DNA of 52,074 nt from an uncultured Acetatifactor sp. (lineage in GTDB: Bacteria; Bacillota; Clostridia; Lachnospirales; Lachnospiraceae), in NCBI GenBank assembly GCA_910577035.1, contig CAJTKW010000021.1:1-52074 (forward strand). The letters are read 5' to 3'. The first letter of the stretch is position 1; each line of letters opens with the position of its first letter. Positions 51,103 through 52,074 of the stretch are shown here, piece by piece. The notes beneath the pieces were generated by a model. That model saw only the letters and a list, made by a program, of their open reading frames with translations. It had not been told where the DNA came from and ran no database searches. The translations under genes and the position numbers were made by a program.

Positions 51103-51183
51103 ACAAATACCTCTCGCCGTTAATATTATGGGGCGGCACCAGCCGCCCCAGCCATTGTCAAATTTCAAATGCCCTGCTGCGCC

Positions 51184-52074
51184 TTACTTATAAGTAGCAT
51201 CCAGTGCATCCTGCACCTTCTGCTTGAAGCTCTCCTGGAACTGCGCGGGAGTCATCTCCCCCTTCATCAGGAGCTGAAGGCCGTTGCCTGCATCGGTGGA
51301 ATACATATCCTTGGACAGGGAATTCCAGAAGTCAACCGTGGAATGGGAGCCGGCGTCAAACATTACGTTAAAGTTCTCCTCCTGCAGGGCAGGCTCATAA
51401 GCATTCTCGGTGTACCACCAGTTCAGGGTCGCCTTATCGTCACGGAAAGAAATATCATCATGATACCAGTTAAAGAAATCAGCCAGCACATTATATGCGG
51501 TGCCGGGATTCTTGCTGCCGGCCGCTATGATGTAGTAGCTGGTACCGGATGCAGCATTCTTGCCGGGGTTGGTATCCTTGTTGCCGGAGGGGCCTACGGG
51601 CCAGCGTACATAAGCGGTATCAAAGGTCAGATTCTTCGCGCTGTAGTCATTAACGCCGTCGTTGGGTGAATAGTTGTTCTGTCCGTTTGCAATCCACACT
51701 GCGATGGGGAAGAAGCCTACATTGTTCTGACAGTACTGAATTCTCATACTGTCGGAGGGAGTTCCCTCATAATCGTAAGGATAGCAGATGCTGAAACCGT
51801 CAGTGGACTTATAGGTATTATACATATCATACATCATCTGCAGTGCCTCGCCTGTTGCCGCAGACGAAAGATGCTCCGTGGTGCCCGAAGCAATATCTGC
51901 ACCGTTGGACATCATCAGCTGCTCAAAGGTCTCCTGCTCATAGCCGCAGTAGCCATACTGGTCTACCTGGCCGTCGCCGTCGGTATCCTGGGTCAGGATC
52001 TGACAATACTCAATAAACTTCTCCCAGGTCCACTCCCCTCTCTCCCAAAGCGCCCTGGGATCTTCCAGGTTGTT
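51184..52074 (-). CDS. ABC transporter solute-binding protein, N-terminus beyond the window edge
   Basis: The minus-strand frame is open from the right edge to a stop at 51184, 296 residues of a family 1 sugar-binding protein. Visible landmarks are WTWEKFIEYCQ and the DTDGDGQVDQYGY segment typical of Clostridia. A YNVLADFFNWYHDD helix and a C-terminal GEMTPAQFQESFKQKVQDAL tail follow. The signal peptide and about the first 150-200 residues are outside the window, as are the expected permease genes. Its place at the head of the mannan genes suggests binding of beta-mannooligosaccharides. Confidence 0.9.
   Translation of the reverse strand, partial: NNLEDPRALWERGEWTWEKFIEYCQILTQDTDGDGQVDQYGYCGYEQETFEQLMMSNGADIASGTTEHLSSAATGEALQMMYDMYNTYKSTDGFSICYPYDYEGTPSDSMRIQYCQNNVGFFPIAVWIANGQNNYSPNDGVNDYSAKNLTFDTAYVRWPVGPSGNKDTNPGKNAASGTSYYIIAAGSKNPGTAYNVLADFFNWYHDDISFRDDKATLNWWYTENAYEPALQEENFNVMFDAGSHSTVDFWNSLSKDMYSTDAGNGLQLLMKGEMTPAQFQESFKQKVQDALDATYK

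Overview
The window looks like chromosome from an anaerobic gut Firmicute of the Lachnospiraceae type (Clostridia). Evidence seen in the sequence: strong AGGAGG-type ribosome binding sites, TTGACA/TATAAT-type promoters, a GGGtGRT protein beside a NifU-like scaffold, a YolD/UmuC-like pair, and an intracellular phosphorolytic beta-mannan locus of the kind known from Roseburia and relatives. No tRNA, rRNA, CRISPR array or intact mobile element was seen. Two gene fragments (near 25.3 kb and 27.6 kb) are the only signs of decay.

Left part (1-20.5 kb), mostly on the minus strand. (1) A very large two-module FtsX/MacB-like permease runs off the left edge. (2) A four-gene peptide natural-product operon (6390 to 3317) encodes a radical SAM/SPASM maturase, a TIGR04066-type maturation protein, an acyl-carrier-related protein without the usual serine, and a 79-residue precursor with seven cysteines in CxC pairs. 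This fits the Clo7bot class of clostridial RiPPs. (3) A DedA protein, a GT4 glycosyltransferase and an OmpR-type two-component system form a probable operon. (4) A biosynthetic run codes for a cobalamin-dependent methionine synthase, the acetolactate synthase large subunit, two ACT small subunits and ketol-acid reductoisomerase. (5) Small lipoprotein and membrane genes and a GNAT acetyltransferase follow.

Middle part (20.5-41.5 kb). A sigma-70-family protein carries a long C-terminal extension of unknown function. Next come a methyl-accepting chemotaxis protein, a small gene of unknown function behind a LexA-like palindrome, and an orphan solute-binding lipoprotein. A yedK - Y-family polymerase - yolD operon, also behind a LexA-like box, suggests a local SOS cluster. 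Beyond it lie an XRE-regulator/ABC transporter operon, the NifU-like/GGGtGRT pair, a GH2 glycosidase, and a marR-MATE efflux operon whose promoter carries two matching dyad operators.

Right part (41.6-52.1 kb, minus strand, running off the right edge) is a beta-mannan/glucomannan utilization operon: solute-binding protein, mannooligosaccharide phosphorylase (GH130_2), cytoplasmic GH5, cellobiose 2-epimerase, mannosylglucose phosphorylase (GH130_1), two SGNH-type acetyl esterases (CE2-like and CE17-like), and a fusion of a GH1 beta-glucosidase with a class I mannose-6-phosphate isomerase. Together these would deacetylate imported oligosaccharides, remove glucose, epimerize and phosphorolyse mannose units to mannose 1-phosphate, and feed fructose 6-phosphate to glycolysis. 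A phosphomannomutase is needed for the intermediate step and is not in the window. All function calls come from reading motifs; no database search was run.
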